64,000 nucleotides of DNA from Streptomyces durmitorensis (GCF_023498005.1 NZ_CP097289.1:3534001-3598000), one strand, 5' to 3'; numbered from the stretch's first letter, positions 52,582 to 61,854 are shown. The notes: generated by a model from the letters alone, not told the origin. Made by a program: numbers and translations.

Positions 52582-53715
52582 ATGGCTACGGAAGACGCGG
52601 TGCGTGAAGCACTGGCGACGGTGAACGACCCCGAGATCCACCGACCGATCACCGAGTTGGGGATGGTCAAATCGGTAGACATCTCCCCTGATGGGGCGGT
52701 GGCGGTCACCGTGTACCTCACGGTCTCCGGGTGCCCGATGCGCGAGACCATCACGAAGAACGTGACCGACGCGGTCGCTGCCGTCGAGGGCGTCACGCGC
52801 GTCGACGTCACCCTCGACGTGATGAGCGACGAGCAGCGCAAGGAGCTGGCGAGCGCGCTGCGCGGCGGCACCGCCGAGCGCGAGGTCCCCTTCGCCAAGC
52901 CCGGCTCGCTGACCCGTGTCTACGCCGTCGCGTCCGGCAAGGGCGGCGTCGGCAAGTCGTCGGTGACGGTGAACCTCGCGGCCGCGATGGCGGCGGACGG
53001 CCTGAAGGTCGGCGTCGTGGACGCGGACATCTACGGCCACTCCGTGCCCCGGATGCTGGGCGCGGACGGCAAGCCCACCCAGGTCGAGGACATGATCATG
53101 CCGCCGTCGGCGCACGGCGTGAAGGTCATCTCGATCGGCATGTTCACGCCCGGCAACGCCCCGGTCGTGTGGCGCGGCCCGATGCTCCACCGCGCCCTCC
53201 AGCAGTTCCTCGCGGACGTCTTCTGGGGCGACCTGGACGTCCTGCTCCTCGACCTGCCCCCGGGCACCGGCGACATCGCGATCTCCGTCGCCCAGCTGGT
53301 CCCGAACGCGGAGATCCTCGTCGTCACGACGCCCCAGCAGGCGGCGGCCGAGGTCGCCGAGCGCGCGGGCTCCATCGCGGTGCAGACCCACCAGAAGATC
53401 GTCGGTGTCGTCGAGAACATGGCAGGGCTTCCCTGCCCGCACTGCGGCGAGATGGTCGACGTCTTCGGCACGGGCGGCGGCCAGCGCGTCGCCGAGGGCC
53501 TCACGAAGACGACGGGCACGAACGTCCCGGTCCTCGGCTCCATCCCGATCGACGTCCGCCTGCGCGAGGGCGGCGACGAGGGCAAGCCCGTGGTCCTCTC
53601 CGACCCGGACTCCCCCGCGGGCTCCGCGCTGCGCACCATCGCGGGCAAGCTGGGCGGCCGCCAGCGCGGCCTCGCGGGCATGACCCTGGGAATCACCCCG
53701 CGCAACAAGTTCTGA
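52582..53715 (+). CDS. mrp: Mrp/NBP35-type Fe-S cluster carrier ATPase
   Basis: 377-residue cytosolic ATPase that assembles or carries Fe-S clusters. The N-terminal MIP18/DUF59 domain (VREALATVNDPEIHRPITEL) is joined to a deviant Walker A P-loop ASGKGGVGKSS, VVDADIYGHS (switch), LLLDLPPGTGD and the CPHC motif at GLPCPHCGEMVDV that binds the bridging cluster. Length is normal. The ATG is supported by the leaderless box and by homology; the upstream 16-codon extension is excluded. Terminator follows. Confidence 0.95.
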   Translation: MATEDAVREALATVNDPEIHRPITELGMVKSVDISPDGAVAVTVYLTVSGCPMRETITKNVTDAVAAVEGVTRVDVTLDVMSDEQRKELASALRGGTAEREVPFAKPGSLTRVYAVASGKGGVGKSSVTVNLAAAMAADGLKVGVVDADIYGHSVPRMLGADGKPTQVEDMIMPPSAHGVKVISIGMFTPGNAPVVWRGPMLHRALQQFLADVFWGDLDVLLLDLPPGTGDIAISVAQLVPNAEILVVTTPQQAAAEVAERAGSIAVQTHQKIVGVVENMAGLPCPHCGEMVDVFGTGGGQRVAEGLTKTTGTNVPVLGSIPIDVRLREGGDEGKPVVLSDPDSPAGSALRTIAGKLGGRQRGLAGMTLGITPRNKF

Positions 53716-53725
53716 GCCTTCCCGC

Positions 53726-53778
53726 CATACGCCGATGGGGGCGCCGCTCGTCATGAGCGGCGCCCCCATCGGCGTATG
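53726..53778. terminator. strong 24-bp hairpin after mrp
   Basis: CATACGCCGATGGGGGCGCC and four further bases pair perfectly with 53755-53778 around a five-base loop. Serves mrp and the convergent gene at 53811. Confidence 0.85.
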
Positions 53779-53810
53779 CGTGTGCGTCGGCGTATGCGTG
53801 TGCGCGAGGT

Positions 53811-54482
53811 CTAGTTCGCGTACTCGTGGATGTCCTTGACCACCGAGAAGCCCAGGCCGTACGCGCTCATGCCGCGCCCGTAGGCGCCCAGGGGCACGCC
53901 TTCCTTGGTGGAACCGGCGAGCACCCAGCCGAACTCGGACTCGCGGTAGTGGAACGAGGTCGGCACCCCGTCCACCGGCAGCGACAGCGTCGACCAGTCC
54001 TCGCCCTGGAGGTCGTCCGCGAGGACCCAGGCCGTCTCGGTCTGCTGGTCGAGCCAGTCGTCACGCAGGCTGTGGTCCATCTGGTTCGGCCAGGTGAAGG
54101 ACAGCAGCCCCACTCCGGCGAGCCAGGCCGCCGACGACACCGACGTCGCCTCCAGGAGGCCCGTGCCGTCCGGGCTGCGCCGCACCGGGTTGGCCGCGAC
54201 GGTCACCACGACCGCGAAGCGCTCCTTGTCGCTGTTCCCGAAGGGCCCGTCGCTCCGGACCGACGGCTCATCGCCGTGCCCGATGGAGCCGTGCTCCACC
54301 GCGCCGTCCGCGGCGGTGCCGACCTGCATCAGCCAGCGCTCCCCGGTGAAGGCCTCGTCGAGGCCGTACCAGGGGAAGGGCGCCAGCAGATAGCTGTCGA
54401 CCGTGCGCCGGGCGGAGGGCATCGCTTGTGCGGTGCCGTCCGCGGCCGGCGCCTGTGCGCCTACGCGACTTGTCGTCTCCAT
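53811..54482 (-). CDS. conserved hypothetical protein
   Basis: 223 residues from ATG. It contains SYLLAPFPWYGLDEAFTGERWL near the start and LGFSVVKDIHEYAN at the end, with no signal peptide or membrane segment. Composition is normal for the host. I have no family assignment. It lies between the mrp terminator and the tatB gene, and is transcribed like tatB, but 197 bases of non-coding sequence separate the two. Confidence 0.65.
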   Translation of the reverse strand: METTSRVGAQAPAADGTAQAMPSARRTVDSYLLAPFPWYGLDEAFTGERWLMQVGTAADGAVEHGSIGHGDEPSVRSDGPFGNSDKERFAVVVTVAANPVRRSPDGTGLLEATSVSSAAWLAGVGLLSFTWPNQMDHSLRDDWLDQQTETAWVLADDLQGEDWSTLSLPVDGVPTSFHYRESEFGWVLAGSTKEGVPLGAYGRGMSAYGLGFSVVKDIHEYAN

Positions 54483-54679
54483 GTACCCGGCCGCCTCCTC
54501 GTTCTCATCGGTCCGCAGGGCCCGCCCCCCTCGGGCGTCCTCAGCCGGACAACAAGGCAGGATAGCCACACCCGTTCCGGAAGCTGGGACACCGGTAGGC
54601 GGTCGGGTGTCTCGAAGGGAGTGACCGGGGGCGCGCTCAGGGGCGTCCCGCGGGTGCCTCTCAGGAGGTCAGGTGGGGG

Positions 54680-55171
54680 TCAGGTGGCGTCCGCGTCGAA
54701 CGGCGGAGGGTCGGCGGGAGCGGCCTTCTCGGGCTTCTTGTCCATGTCGATACGGCCGTCCTTCTTGGCCATGTCGATACGGCCGCCGGCCGCTTCGGAC
54801 GCGCTGTCCGTGCCGGTCGCGCCGGTCGCGCCGTCGGAGGATTCACTCTCCCGCCCGTGCACGGCGTCCGTGACCTCGGCCATCTCCTTCTTGAGGTCGA
54901 AGCCGTTCCGGATTTCCTTCAGGCCGAGCTCGTCGTTGTCGAGCTGCTTGCGGATGAAGGTCTTCGGATTCAGGTCCTCGAACTCGAAGTCCTTGAATTC
55001 CGGGCCCAGTTCACTGCGAATATCCGCCTTGGCGCTGTCCGAGAATTCTCGGATCTTACGGATGGTCCGCGTCGCGTCCTGAATGAGCTTGGGCAGCTTG
55101 TCCGGGCCGAAAACGAGCACGGCGAGGATGATCAGCGCCACTACCTCGAGCGGGCCAATGTCTGAGAACAC
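54680..55171 (-). CDS. tatB: TatB component of twin-arginine translocation
   Basis: 163-residue membrane-anchored protein. The single N-terminal helix in SDIGPLEVVALIILAVLVFGPDKLPKL has the TatB FGP motif at the end of the transmembrane helix, followed by an amphipathic helix (IQDATRTIRKIREF) and a charged flexible tail. It works with TatA/TatC to export folded proteins. The GTG start follows AAGGAG. Its position next to an HtrA-like protease, an anti-sigma factor and an ECF sigma factor matches Mycobacterium sigE-rseA-htrA-tatB. Confidence 0.93.
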   Translation of the reverse strand: MFSDIGPLEVVALIILAVLVFGPDKLPKLIQDATRTIRKIREFSDSAKADIRSELGPEFKDFEFEDLNPKTFIRKQLDNDELGLKEIRNGFDLKKEMAEVTDAVHGRESESSDGATGATGTDSASEAAGGRIDMAKKDGRIDMDKKPEKAAPADPPPFDADAT

Positions 55172-55253
55172 CTTGAGCTCCTTGCCATCCGGACCGGGTC
55201 CACGGTACCCGGCGTTCCTGTCCGTCCGGTAGCCGCTGGGCGACAGACGTGGA

Positions 55254-57596
55254 TCAGCTTCCGCCCGACGCACCGAGCACGAGCGTCACTTTCCGGTCCT
55301 TTCCCGCGCGCTGGACCGTCAATTCGAGGCTGTCCTTCGGGCGATGGGCGCGGATCTTGACGATGAGCTCGTCGCCGGAGTGGATGCGCTGGCCGTCCAC
55401 TTCGGTGATGACGTCGCCCGGCTTGATTCCGGCGCGATCACCCGGTCCGCCTTCGTTCACGGCGGGGCCGCCGTCCTTGCCCTTCTCGCCGACGCGGGCT
55501 CCGTCGCCCGTGTACTCCATGTCGAGCGTGACACCAATCACAGGGTGCGTGGCCTTGCCGGTGTTGATCAGCTCTTCGGCGACCCGCTTGCCCTGGTTGA
55601 TGGGGATGGCGAAGCCGAGGCCGATGGAACCCGCCTGGCCGCCGCCGGGCGCCGAGCTGTCGTCGGCGGAGCGGATGGCGCTGTTGATGCCGATGACGCG
55701 GGCGTCCGCGTCCATCAGCGGGCCACCGGAGTTGCCGGGGTTGATGGGTGCGTCGGTCTGGAGTGCGTCGACGTAGCTGATGTCGCTGCCGTCGCCCTTC
55801 TCGCCTCCGGCGGTGATGGGGCGCTCCTTGGCGCTGATGATGCCGGAGGTGACGGTGTTCTCCAGGTCGAACGGGGCGCCGATGGCCACCACGGGGTCGC
55901 CCACCTGGACGTTCTCGGAGTTGCCGAGGGGCAGCGGCTTGAGCCCGCGCACCCCGGAGACCTTGACCACGGCGAGGTCGTACCCGGAGTCGCGTCCTAT
56001 GACCTCCGCCTTGGCCGTCTCGCCGCCGCTGAAGGTCACCGATATCTCGCCGCCGGTCCCCGCGGGCTCGACCACGTGGTTGTTGGTGAGGATGTGGCCC
56101 TTGCCGTCGAGCACGAAGCCGGTGCCGGTGCCCTGCGCGTCGTCGCCGCTGACGTGCAGGGTCACGACGCCGGGCAGCGAGCTCGCCGCGATCCCGGCGA
56201 CGCTGTCCTTGGCCCGCACCTTGTCCTGGGCGTCCGACTGCGACAGCTCGATGTCCGATACGCCGGCGTTCCGCTCGAGATAGGCGCCGAGGGCTCCGCC
56301 GATGCCGCCGGCCACGAGGGTGATGACGGCGATCCCGACCAGAATGATCCGCCGCGCCCGCTTCTTCTGCTTCGCCTCATCGACGGGAACGGCACCGCTC
56401 TGCTGGAGGGGGGCGTTCCAGGGGTCGTAGGGCCGGCGGGGAGGGGCGGCGGCTTGGGGGTGCGGGTGGGGTTGCTGAGGCTGCGGGTGGGGCTGCTGAG
56501 GCTGGTGGTGGGGCTGCGGCTGCGGCTGCGGCTGCGGCTGCGGCTGCGGCTGCGGCTGCGGCTGCGGCTGCGGCTGCGGCTGCGGCTGCGGCTGCGGCTG
56601 CGGCTGCGGCTGCGGGGCAACGCCCTGTGGGGGCGCGGGGTGCGGGGTGCCGTGCGGCGGGGTGGCGCCGTGGGCCGGGGCCGGAGCCTGGCCGGGGGTT
56701 CCGTGGGGCGGGGTTCCGCTGTGGCCCGCCGCCGGGAGCTGCGTTCCGTGCGCGGGAGTCGCCGCCGGGTGCTGTACGGGCGGGGCGGGGGCCCAGGGGC
56801 CTGGCTCGCCGTAGGGCGGGGTGCTGTACGGATCGGGGTCGTGCAGCGGGCGGGGGCGGTCGGCGGGGGTACCTGCCTGGGCGGGAACACCCGGGGCGGA
56901 GTCGCCCGGACCAAGGCCACCAGGAGCGGCGCCGGCAGGAGTGGCTGCGTCCGGGGCAACTGCGGCGGCCGGAGCCGCCGAGGGGACGCCGTGCGCGGAG
57001 GCAGGCGGGGACGCGGGCTCGAAGCCGGATGCGGAACCAGAGCCTGGCACTGAGCCGGACTCGGCCGCGCGCTCGGAGCCCGGCGCGAAGCCAGGAGCCG
57101 ACTCGAAGCCCGGCGCGGAGGCAGGAACCTGCGCGGAGCCGGACGGCAGGTCAGAGCCCTGCACGAAGGCAGAAGCCGCTGCGGAGTCGGAACGCAGGCC
57201 AGAGCCCTGCACGAAGTCAGGCGCTGGTGCGGACTCGGAACGCAGCTCGAAGCCCTGCGCGGAAGCGGGAGTCGGCTCGGAACCCGGCGCGGAGGCAGGA
57301 ACCTGCGCGGAGCCGGACGGCAGGTCAGAGCCCTGCCCGAAGGCAGAAGCCGCCGCGGAGTCGGGACGTGGCTCGGAAGCGGGCGCCTGGGCGGGCTCGG
57401 CGCTTGGCGGGGCCGCCGCGGCCAGGGTGAAGTCGCCGGACGCGTCCTCCGCTCGCCCGGCGGTGTCTTCCGCCTCGGCCCCGGTGGTGCCTATCTCTCC
57501 GTCGGGGCCGCCCCGCTCCGTTCCCGTTCCGTCAGGCGCGGACGCCGACCTGGGGCGGCTCCACCACTTCGCCTTTGTGGGCTTGCCCTCGTCCAT
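55254..57596 (-). CDS. HtrA/DegP-type serine protease with PDZ domain
   Basis: 780-residue membrane-anchored protease. The first about 400 residues are Ala/Pro/Gly/Gln-rich and repetitive, including a (Pro-Gln) run of about 17 units. The membrane helix RIILVGIAVITLVAGGIGG (about 405-425) is followed by a trypsin-like domain with catalytic His in ILTNNHVV (about 504), Asp in GYDLAVVKV (about 537) and Ser in PGNSGGP (about 620), and by a PDZ domain (VIGVTLDMEYTGD to LELTVQRAG). Quality control of misfolded envelope proteins is the expected role. It follows the anti-sigma gene after 126 bases on the same strand. The tail is far longer than in canonical HtrA. Confidence 0.9.
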   Translation of the reverse strand: MDEGKPTKAKWWSRPRSASAPDGTGTERGGPDGEIGTTGAEAEDTAGRAEDASGDFTLAAAAPPSAEPAQAPASEPRPDSAAASAFGQGSDLPSGSAQVPASAPGSEPTPASAQGFELRSESAPAPDFVQGSGLRSDSAAASAFVQGSDLPSGSAQVPASAPGFESAPGFAPGSERAAESGSVPGSGSASGFEPASPPASAHGVPSAAPAAAVAPDAATPAGAAPGGLGPGDSAPGVPAQAGTPADRPRPLHDPDPYSTPPYGEPGPWAPAPPVQHPAATPAHGTQLPAAGHSGTPPHGTPGQAPAPAHGATPPHGTPHPAPPQGVAPQPQPQPQPQPQPQPQPQPQPQPQPQPQPQPQPQPHHQPQQPHPQPQQPHPHPQAAAPPRRPYDPWNAPLQQSGAVPVDEAKQKKRARRIILVGIAVITLVAGGIGGALGAYLERNAGVSDIELSQSDAQDKVRAKDSVAGIAASSLPGVVTLHVSGDDAQGTGTGFVLDGKGHILTNNHVVEPAGTGGEISVTFSGGETAKAEVIGRDSGYDLAVVKVSGVRGLKPLPLGNSENVQVGDPVVAIGAPFDLENTVTSGIISAKERPITAGGEKGDGSDISYVDALQTDAPINPGNSGGPLMDADARVIGINSAIRSADDSSAPGGGQAGSIGLGFAIPINQGKRVAEELINTGKATHPVIGVTLDMEYTGDGARVGEKGKDGGPAVNEGGPGDRAGIKPGDVITEVDGQRIHSGDELIVKIRAHRPKDSLELTVQRAGKDRKVTLVLGASGGS
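56514..56615. repeat. hexanucleotide microsatellite coding (Pro-Gln)n in the protease
   Basis: About seventeen uninterrupted copies of GGCTGC (complement CCGACG) lie inside the HtrA-like gene. Length changes would stay in frame. Confidence 0.9.
57112..57370. repeat. duplicated 174-bp segment in the protease N-terminus
   Basis: The stretch starting GGCGCGGAGGCAGGAACCTG recurs 174 bases further on, encoding two near-identical copies of QGSDLPSGSAQVPASAPG. Confidence 0.75.
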
Positions 57597-57722
57597 GCTC
57601 TCCCCACACCTGGCCTACGGCGGACGCCGATCACGTGCTCAACTCCGCGCCCGCCACAAGCCTCGGGCAGGCACGGCCCACCGAGGATTCAACCAGGTTC
57701 CCGCGTCGAAGCGCAGAGCACG

Positions 57723-58790
57723 TCAGCGGATCTGCGAAGTGCCCTGCAACGTGCCCTCTATGGGCGAGGCCACCGCGGTGTGCGTCGGCTCCGCCCCGCC
57801 GCCCGAAGCGACGCCGCCCAGATTCGGCACGGCAGCGGCCGGAGACGCGCCGCCAGGTGTCACGGGAGAGACCGGACGTATCAGAGGGGACATGATCGCC
57901 GCGCCGGTCAGCATCGGCGCCGTCACCTCGTGCCTGGCGGACACGGGCTCGGGCTGCTGGACGCGAGGACCCCGCACCGGCACCCCGGGCAGCAGCGGCC
58001 CGGTCGCCTGGGTGGGCGCGACCGGCGCCGCGAGGACCCCAGGACGCTGACCCTGCACGGACAGCGGATTGCTGCCACGGCGGCGGACGGAGTCGGGAGC
58101 CGTGGCGGCACCCGCCCCCGGCGAACGCAGCGGCGACGCATTGCTGTTGCTGCCCGTGCTGCTGCCGTTGCCCGAGCTGTTGCTACTGCTGCCCGAGCCC
58201 GCGCGCGGCTCACCCGGGTCGGCGGGCATGCCCGTCGTGACGCCGCCCAGCGCTATCGCGGCCAGCGACACCGCACCGGCGGCAGCGAAGGCGAACCGCC
58301 GCCCGCGCCACAGCGACCGCTCGGCCTCGTGACGACCGACGTCGTGCCGACTGACGTCATGGAGGCGGAAACCGCGTCCCGAGCCGGGCAGTACGGCGGC
58401 ATGGCTGCCCGAGGGCGCATAGCCGAAGGTCTCCGGCCTTACGCCGAAGATTCCGGTGGGCGGCAGCCCTGAGTCCGTGTCCGCGGTGGCGAAGCCTCCG
58501 CTTCCAGGGGGCCTGGGGCCGGATGGAGGCTCGCTGCCTCCGCCGGGAAGGCCTTGAAGGCGCGCCAGGAAACTCTCGGACGGGGGTGGCGGTGCCACCT
58601 CCGCGAAAACACTCTTGAGCCGCCGCTGTGCGTCGGCCTCGGTCTTGCACTTCGGACAGGTCGCGAGATGAGCGAGGACTCGCTCACGCGCGTCATGGCC
58701 CAACTCGCCGTCCACCAGGGCGGCGAGTCGGTCCCCCAGATGCTGCTCGGCCAGATGCCGCTCGGCAGGATTCGACCGTGATCCACTCAC
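57723..58790 (-). CDS. zinc anti-sigma factor (ZAS) of the ECF sigma factor
   Basis: 355-residue membrane protein. The N-terminal anti-sigma domain contains HLATCPKC, that is H41-x3-C45-x2-C48, the ZAS zinc motif. A basic and Gly/Pro-rich cytosolic part follows, then one membrane helix ([18 protein letters not shown], about 195-215) and a serine/asparagine-rich external domain. It holds the sigma factor inactive until stress. Its GTG start overlaps the sigma stop codon by four bases (GTGA), so the two are translated together. In Mycobacterium this gene is rseA. I avoid a symbol because Streptomyces uses other names. Confidence 0.9.
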   Translation of the reverse strand: MSGSRSNPAERHLAEQHLGDRLAALVDGELGHDARERVLAHLATCPKCKTEADAQRRLKSVFAEVAPPPPSESFLARLQGLPGGGSEPPSGPRPPGSGGFATADTDSGLPPTGIFGVRPETFGYAPSGSHAAVLPGSGRGFRLHDVSRHDVGRHEAERSLWRGRRFAFAAAGAVSLAAIALGGVTTGMPADPGEPRAGSGSSSNSSGNGSSTGSNSNASPLRSPGAGAATAPDSVRRRGSNPLSVQGQRPGVLAAPVAPTQATGPLLPGVPVRGPRVQQPEPVSARHEVTAPMLTGAAIMSPLIRPVSPVTPGGASPAAAVPNLGGVASGGGAEPTHTAVASPIEGTLQGTSQIR

Positions 58791-59554
58791 GCGGTCGCGC
58801 CCCCTCCTCCCAGCGCCACGGCTCCTGCGAGCGAGCGGCGCTCGGCGCGGGCTTCGGGCGACCGGTGCTGAAGGGCCTTGCGCAGCTGCGAGCGGCCACG
58901 GTGGATACGGCTGCGGACCGTGCCCAGCTTGACGCCCAGGGTTGCGGCGATCTCCTCGTACGAGAGGCCCTCGATGTCGCACAGGACCACTGCGGCACGG
59001 AACTCGGGAGCGAGGGTGTCGAGCGCCTGCTGCACGTCCGCGTCGAAGTGCGTGTCGTTGAAGACCTGCTGCGGGGAGGGCTCACGGCTGGGGAGGCGCT
59101 CTGCCGCGTCGTCACCGAGGGCGTCGAAGCGGATGCGCTGCTTGCGGCGCACCATGTCCAGGAAGAGGTTCGTGGTGATGCGGTGCAGCCAGCCCTCGAA
59201 CGTGCCGGGGGTGTAGGTCGACAGGGACCGGAAGACACGGACGAAGACCTCTTGCGTGAGGTCCTCGGCGTCGTGCTGATTGCCGGTCAGGCGGTACGCC
59301 AGGCGATAGACCCGTCCGCTGTGCGTGCTGACGATCTCCTCCCAGGTGGGCGGAGTCCACGCCTGCGATTCCGCATCAGCGGCAAAGGTCGCGGTCTGAG
59401 CGGAGCTGGCGGTGTGGAATCGGTCAGCGGTGTCGGTCACGGATTTCGGCTCACCCGCCAACCCGAGAAAGCGCCTCAGCGCTCCTCCCCGATCCGCGGA
59501 CGCAGCCGCACCTCCCCTGTCGGCTCTGGTGGTGTCCAGTGGAGCCCCTACCAT
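58787..59554 (-). CDS. ECF sigma factor of the Mycobacterium SigE type
   Basis: 255-residue RNA polymerase sigma factor. Region 2 is visible in [26 protein letters not shown] and region 4 in [25 protein letters not shown]. It has about 90 extra residues ahead of region 2. The ATG chosen has a GAGGTGG site at the usual distance; an ATG further upstream (59662) would add 36 residues without a site. The gene directs RNA polymerase to envelope-stress promoters, and the operon continues with its anti-sigma factor and HtrA-like protease. Note that Streptomyces sigE is another gene (the CseA/CseB locus), so no symbol is given. Confidence 0.9.
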   Translation of the reverse strand: MVGAPLDTTRADRGGAAASADRGGALRRFLGLAGEPKSVTDTADRFHTASSAQTATFAADAESQAWTPPTWEEIVSTHSGRVYRLAYRLTGNQHDAEDLTQEVFVRVFRSLSTYTPGTFEGWLHRITTNLFLDMVRRKQRIRFDALGDDAAERLPSREPSPQQVFNDTHFDADVQQALDTLAPEFRAAVVLCDIEGLSYEEIAATLGVKLGTVRSRIHRGRSQLRKALQHRSPEARAERRSLAGAVALGGGGATA

Positions 59555-59773
59555 AACCACCTCGCCCGTTAGCTCCGGATAAGCGTTTTTACTGGAATTT
59601 GGTACGGGCTTCCTGCCGGCTGTCCTGCCTGGTCGCAGGGCCCGCAGCCATTCTTGATCCATTCGTTACCCCCGGCGTCCGCCTACCCCTACTAAACGCC
59701 CGGTCCCATCTGCGGGTTCCCACCCCTTACGGATACAGTCACGGCCAGGCATCCACGGGGACAGGAGAGGGCC
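59555..59773. promoter_or_regulatory. divergent promoter region of the sigma and methyltransferase genes
   Basis: 219 bases between two divergent genes, including AT-rich GGATAAGCGTTTTTACTGGA and GTTACCCCC stretches. The ECF promoter autoregulation signature is not evident to me by eye. Confidence 0.35.
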
Positions 59774-60406
59774 ATTACCGGCAACCGGCAGACGAGCTGG
59801 GCGTTCGCCGACGCCTTTGTCGCCGAGGACGAAGCAGCGCGCTGGGCCCGTGACCGGGCCCAGGAGGCAGGGCTGCCCTCGGTGTCTCCCGGTACCGGCG
59901 CCGCACTGCGCATGCTGGCCGCCACGGCGGACGCCAAGGCCGTCGCCGAGATCGGGACGGGCACCGGCGTGTCCGGGCTCCATCTGCTGCACGGCATGCG
60001 GCCCGACGGCGTCCTGACGACCGTCGACCCCGAGCCCGACCGCCAGCAGTTCGCGCGGGAGGCCTTCCGCGCCGCCGGATTCGCCGGCAACCGCGCGCGG
60101 TTCATCCCCGGCCGCGCACTCGACGTACTGCCGCGGCTCGCCGACGGCGGTTACGACCTCGTGTTCTGTGACGGCGACCGCACGGAGTACCTGGACTACC
60201 TCGCTGAATCGTTGCGCCTGCTGCGCCCCGGCGGGCTCGTCTGCTTCGAGGGCGCCTTCTCCGACGGCCGGACGGTGGACTCAGGTCCGCAGCCCGCCGA
60301 AGTACTGCGCATCCGCGAGCTCCTGCGCACGGTGCGCGAGAGCCAGGACCTGATGCCGGCGCTGCTCCCGGTGGGCGACGGGCTTCTCTGCGCCGTCAAG
60401 CGGTAG
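59774..60406 (+). CDS. SAM-dependent O-methyltransferase (family 3)
   Basis: 210-residue Rossmann-type methyltransferase of the catechol O-methyltransferase/Rv1220c group. The SAM-binding motif AEIGTGTGVSGLHLL lies in the centre, followed by TTVDPEPDRQ, the metal-binding-like DLVFCDGDR, and the strand RPGGLVCFEGAF. The N-terminus TGNRQTSWAFADAFVAEDEA is expected in homologues. It begins with an ATT codon preceded by AGGAG at six bases, and I found no ATG, GTG or TTG in frame before the later GTG at 59882. It lies divergent to the ECF sigma gene, as in Mycobacterium. Substrate unknown. Confidence 0.85.
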   Translation: MTGNRQTSWAFADAFVAEDEAARWARDRAQEAGLPSVSPGTGAALRMLAATADAKAVAEIGTGTGVSGLHLLHGMRPDGVLTTVDPEPDRQQFAREAFRAAGFAGNRARFIPGRALDVLPRLADGGYDLVFCDGDRTEYLDYLAESLRLLRPGGLVCFEGAFSDGRTVDSGPQPAEVLRIRELLRTVRESQDLMPALLPVGDGLLCAVKR

Positions 60407-60440
60407 CGCTCCGCTGGGGCGGACAGAGTCTCATCTGCGG

Positions 60441-60499
60441 GCACGTCGTGGCTGGCCGCGCAGTTCCCCGCGCCCCTTACAGGGGCGCTCTCAACCCCG
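60441..60499 (-). repeat. dispersed Streptomyces intergenic element, copy 2 (inverted)
   Basis: Reverse complement contains GGGGCGCGGGGAACTGCGCG and then CCAGCCAC, closely matching 36380-36429. Confidence 0.7.
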
Positions 60500-60506
60500 G
60501 ACATAG

Positions 60507-60543
60507 CACTGCCCCGGCACGTCGTTACGATGCCGGGGCAGTG
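60507..60543 (-). terminator. terminator of the DUF3117 gene
   Basis: CACTGCCCCGGCA pairs perfectly with TGCCGGGGCAGTG around an 11-base loop; on the minus strand the stem is preceded by a short T run. Confidence 0.75.
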
Positions 60544-60565
60544 AAAAAGTGTGGGCGCTTCCGCG

Positions 60566-60733
60566 TCAGCCGACGACCTTCTTCAGGGCGTCGCCGAGTG
60601 CATCGGCCTCGTCCGGAGTCAGTTCGACGACAAGTCGTCCGCCGCCTTCGAGCGGAACGCGCATGACGATGCCCCGCCCCTCCTTGGTCACCTCGAGCGG
60701 GCCGTCGCCCGTCCGCGGCTTCATGGCCGCCAT
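60566..60733 (-). CDS. DUF3117 protein
   Basis: 55-residue protein conserved across actinobacteria (Rv1211-like). Reads MAAMKPRTGDGPLEVTKEGR and then VPLEGGGRLVVELTPDEADALGDALKKVVG, a compact beta-rich fold. The ATG follows AGGGGA. Function unknown; it belongs to the conserved neighbourhood of tag, DivIVA-like and folP2 genes. Confidence 0.9.
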   Translation of the reverse strand: MAAMKPRTGDGPLEVTKEGRGIVMRVPLEGGGRLVVELTPDEADALGDALKKVVG

Positions 60734-61053
60734 GCTCGTTCCCCTTCCTGAAACCAGCTCATCGCAGCCGACAACCCAGGTGTCACCGGCATCGAACATA
60801 TTGCTTCCAGGCCATTATCCCGCATGGCAGGACCCGATGACCAACATCGGTCTGCATCGCTTGCGCAACGCGCGCCCGCAAAACCACTCAATTCGGCGAT
60901 GTGGCTGCGATACTGCGCCGCCCCTTACGCCTGCGGGGCCAGGAATTCTTTGACGCAGGTCACATATCTCCCCTCATGTCGGTGCCGGATGATCTCCGTC
61001 ATGCTGGGCTCGGACAAAGATGACCGGCGCAGGACCACTGGAGGGGATTCACC
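60734..61053. other. gene-free divergent region before echA
   Basis: About 320 bases without a credible gene; presumably carries promoters for the DUF3117 and enoyl-CoA hydratase genes. No distinctive motif found by eye. Confidence 0.3.
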
Positions 61054-61854
61054 ATGGCCGACACCGTGCTCTACGAGGTGAGCGACGGGCTCGCGACCAT
61101 CACGCTCAACCGCCCCGAGGCGATGAACGCGATGAACATCGAGGCCAAGGTCGCTCTGCGGGAGGCGGTGCGGTCGGCCGAGTCGGACCCCGCGGTCCGC
61201 GCCGTGCTGCTCACCGCGACCGGGCGCGCCTTCTGTGTGGGGCAGGACCTGAAGGAACACGTGGGTTCACTCATGGCGGACCGCGCGGCGGGCACCGGAC
61301 AGACGATGAGCACGGTGCGGGAGCACTACAACCCCGTCCTGCGCGCGCTGACCGGGATGGCCAAGCCGGTCGTCGCGGGCGTCAACGGCGTCGCGGCCGG
61401 TGCGGGACTCGGCTTCGCGCTCGCCGCGGACTACCGGATCGTCGCGGACACCGCGCGTTTCAACACGTCCTTCGCCGGGGTCGCGCTGACCGCAGACTCG
61501 GGCGTCTCCTGGACGCTTCAGCGCGTGATCGGGCCCGGCCGCGCCGCCGATCTGCTGCTGTTCCCGCGCAACATCGACGCCCAGGAGGCGTACGACCTGG
61601 GCATCGCCAACAAGGTCGTACCCGAGGCCGAGTTGGCCGCCGAGGCCCTGAAGGTGGCCCGCACCCTGGCCGAGGGCCCGACCCTCGCCTACGGGGCCCT
61701 CAAGGAGTCCCTGGCCTACGCGGCGGGCCACACCCTGGAGGAGTCCCTGGAGAAGGAGGACGAACTCCAGGCGAAGGCGGGCGCGTCCGAGGACCACGCG
61801 ATCGCCGTCCAGGCGTTCCTGGACAAGGCGAAGCCCAAGTACCTCGGCCGTTAG
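61054..61854 (+). CDS. enoyl-CoA hydratase/isomerase family protein
   Basis: 266-residue crotonase-fold enzyme, PaaG/EchA type. The oxyanion-hole segments are FCVGQDLKE (first loop) and VNGVAAGAGLGFALAADYRI (second), with GVALTADSGVSWTLQR at the position of the catalytic acid residues; the second Glu of classical hydratases is replaced, so isomerase- or degradation-type chemistry such as PaaG is possible. The ATG follows GGAGGGG. It acts on acyl-CoA esters in beta-oxidation or aromatic acid catabolism. Converges with the tag gene, overlapping it by four bases. Confidence 0.88.
   Translation: MADTVLYEVSDGLATITLNRPEAMNAMNIEAKVALREAVRSAESDPAVRAVLLTATGRAFCVGQDLKEHVGSLMADRAAGTGQTMSTVREHYNPVLRALTGMAKPVVAGVNGVAAGAGLGFALAADYRIVADTARFNTSFAGVALTADSGVSWTLQRVIGPGRAADLLLFPRNIDAQEAYDLGIANKVVPEAELAAEALKVARTLAEGPTLAYGALKESLAYAAGHTLEESLEKEDELQAKAGASEDHAIAVQAFLDKAKPKYLGR

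Noticed and set aside
56514..56615. Sequencing artefact or structural RNA in the GGCTGC run
   Set aside because: The run keeps the frame through the protease gene and codes a uniform Pro-Gln stalk, so it is most likely a true coding microsatellite.
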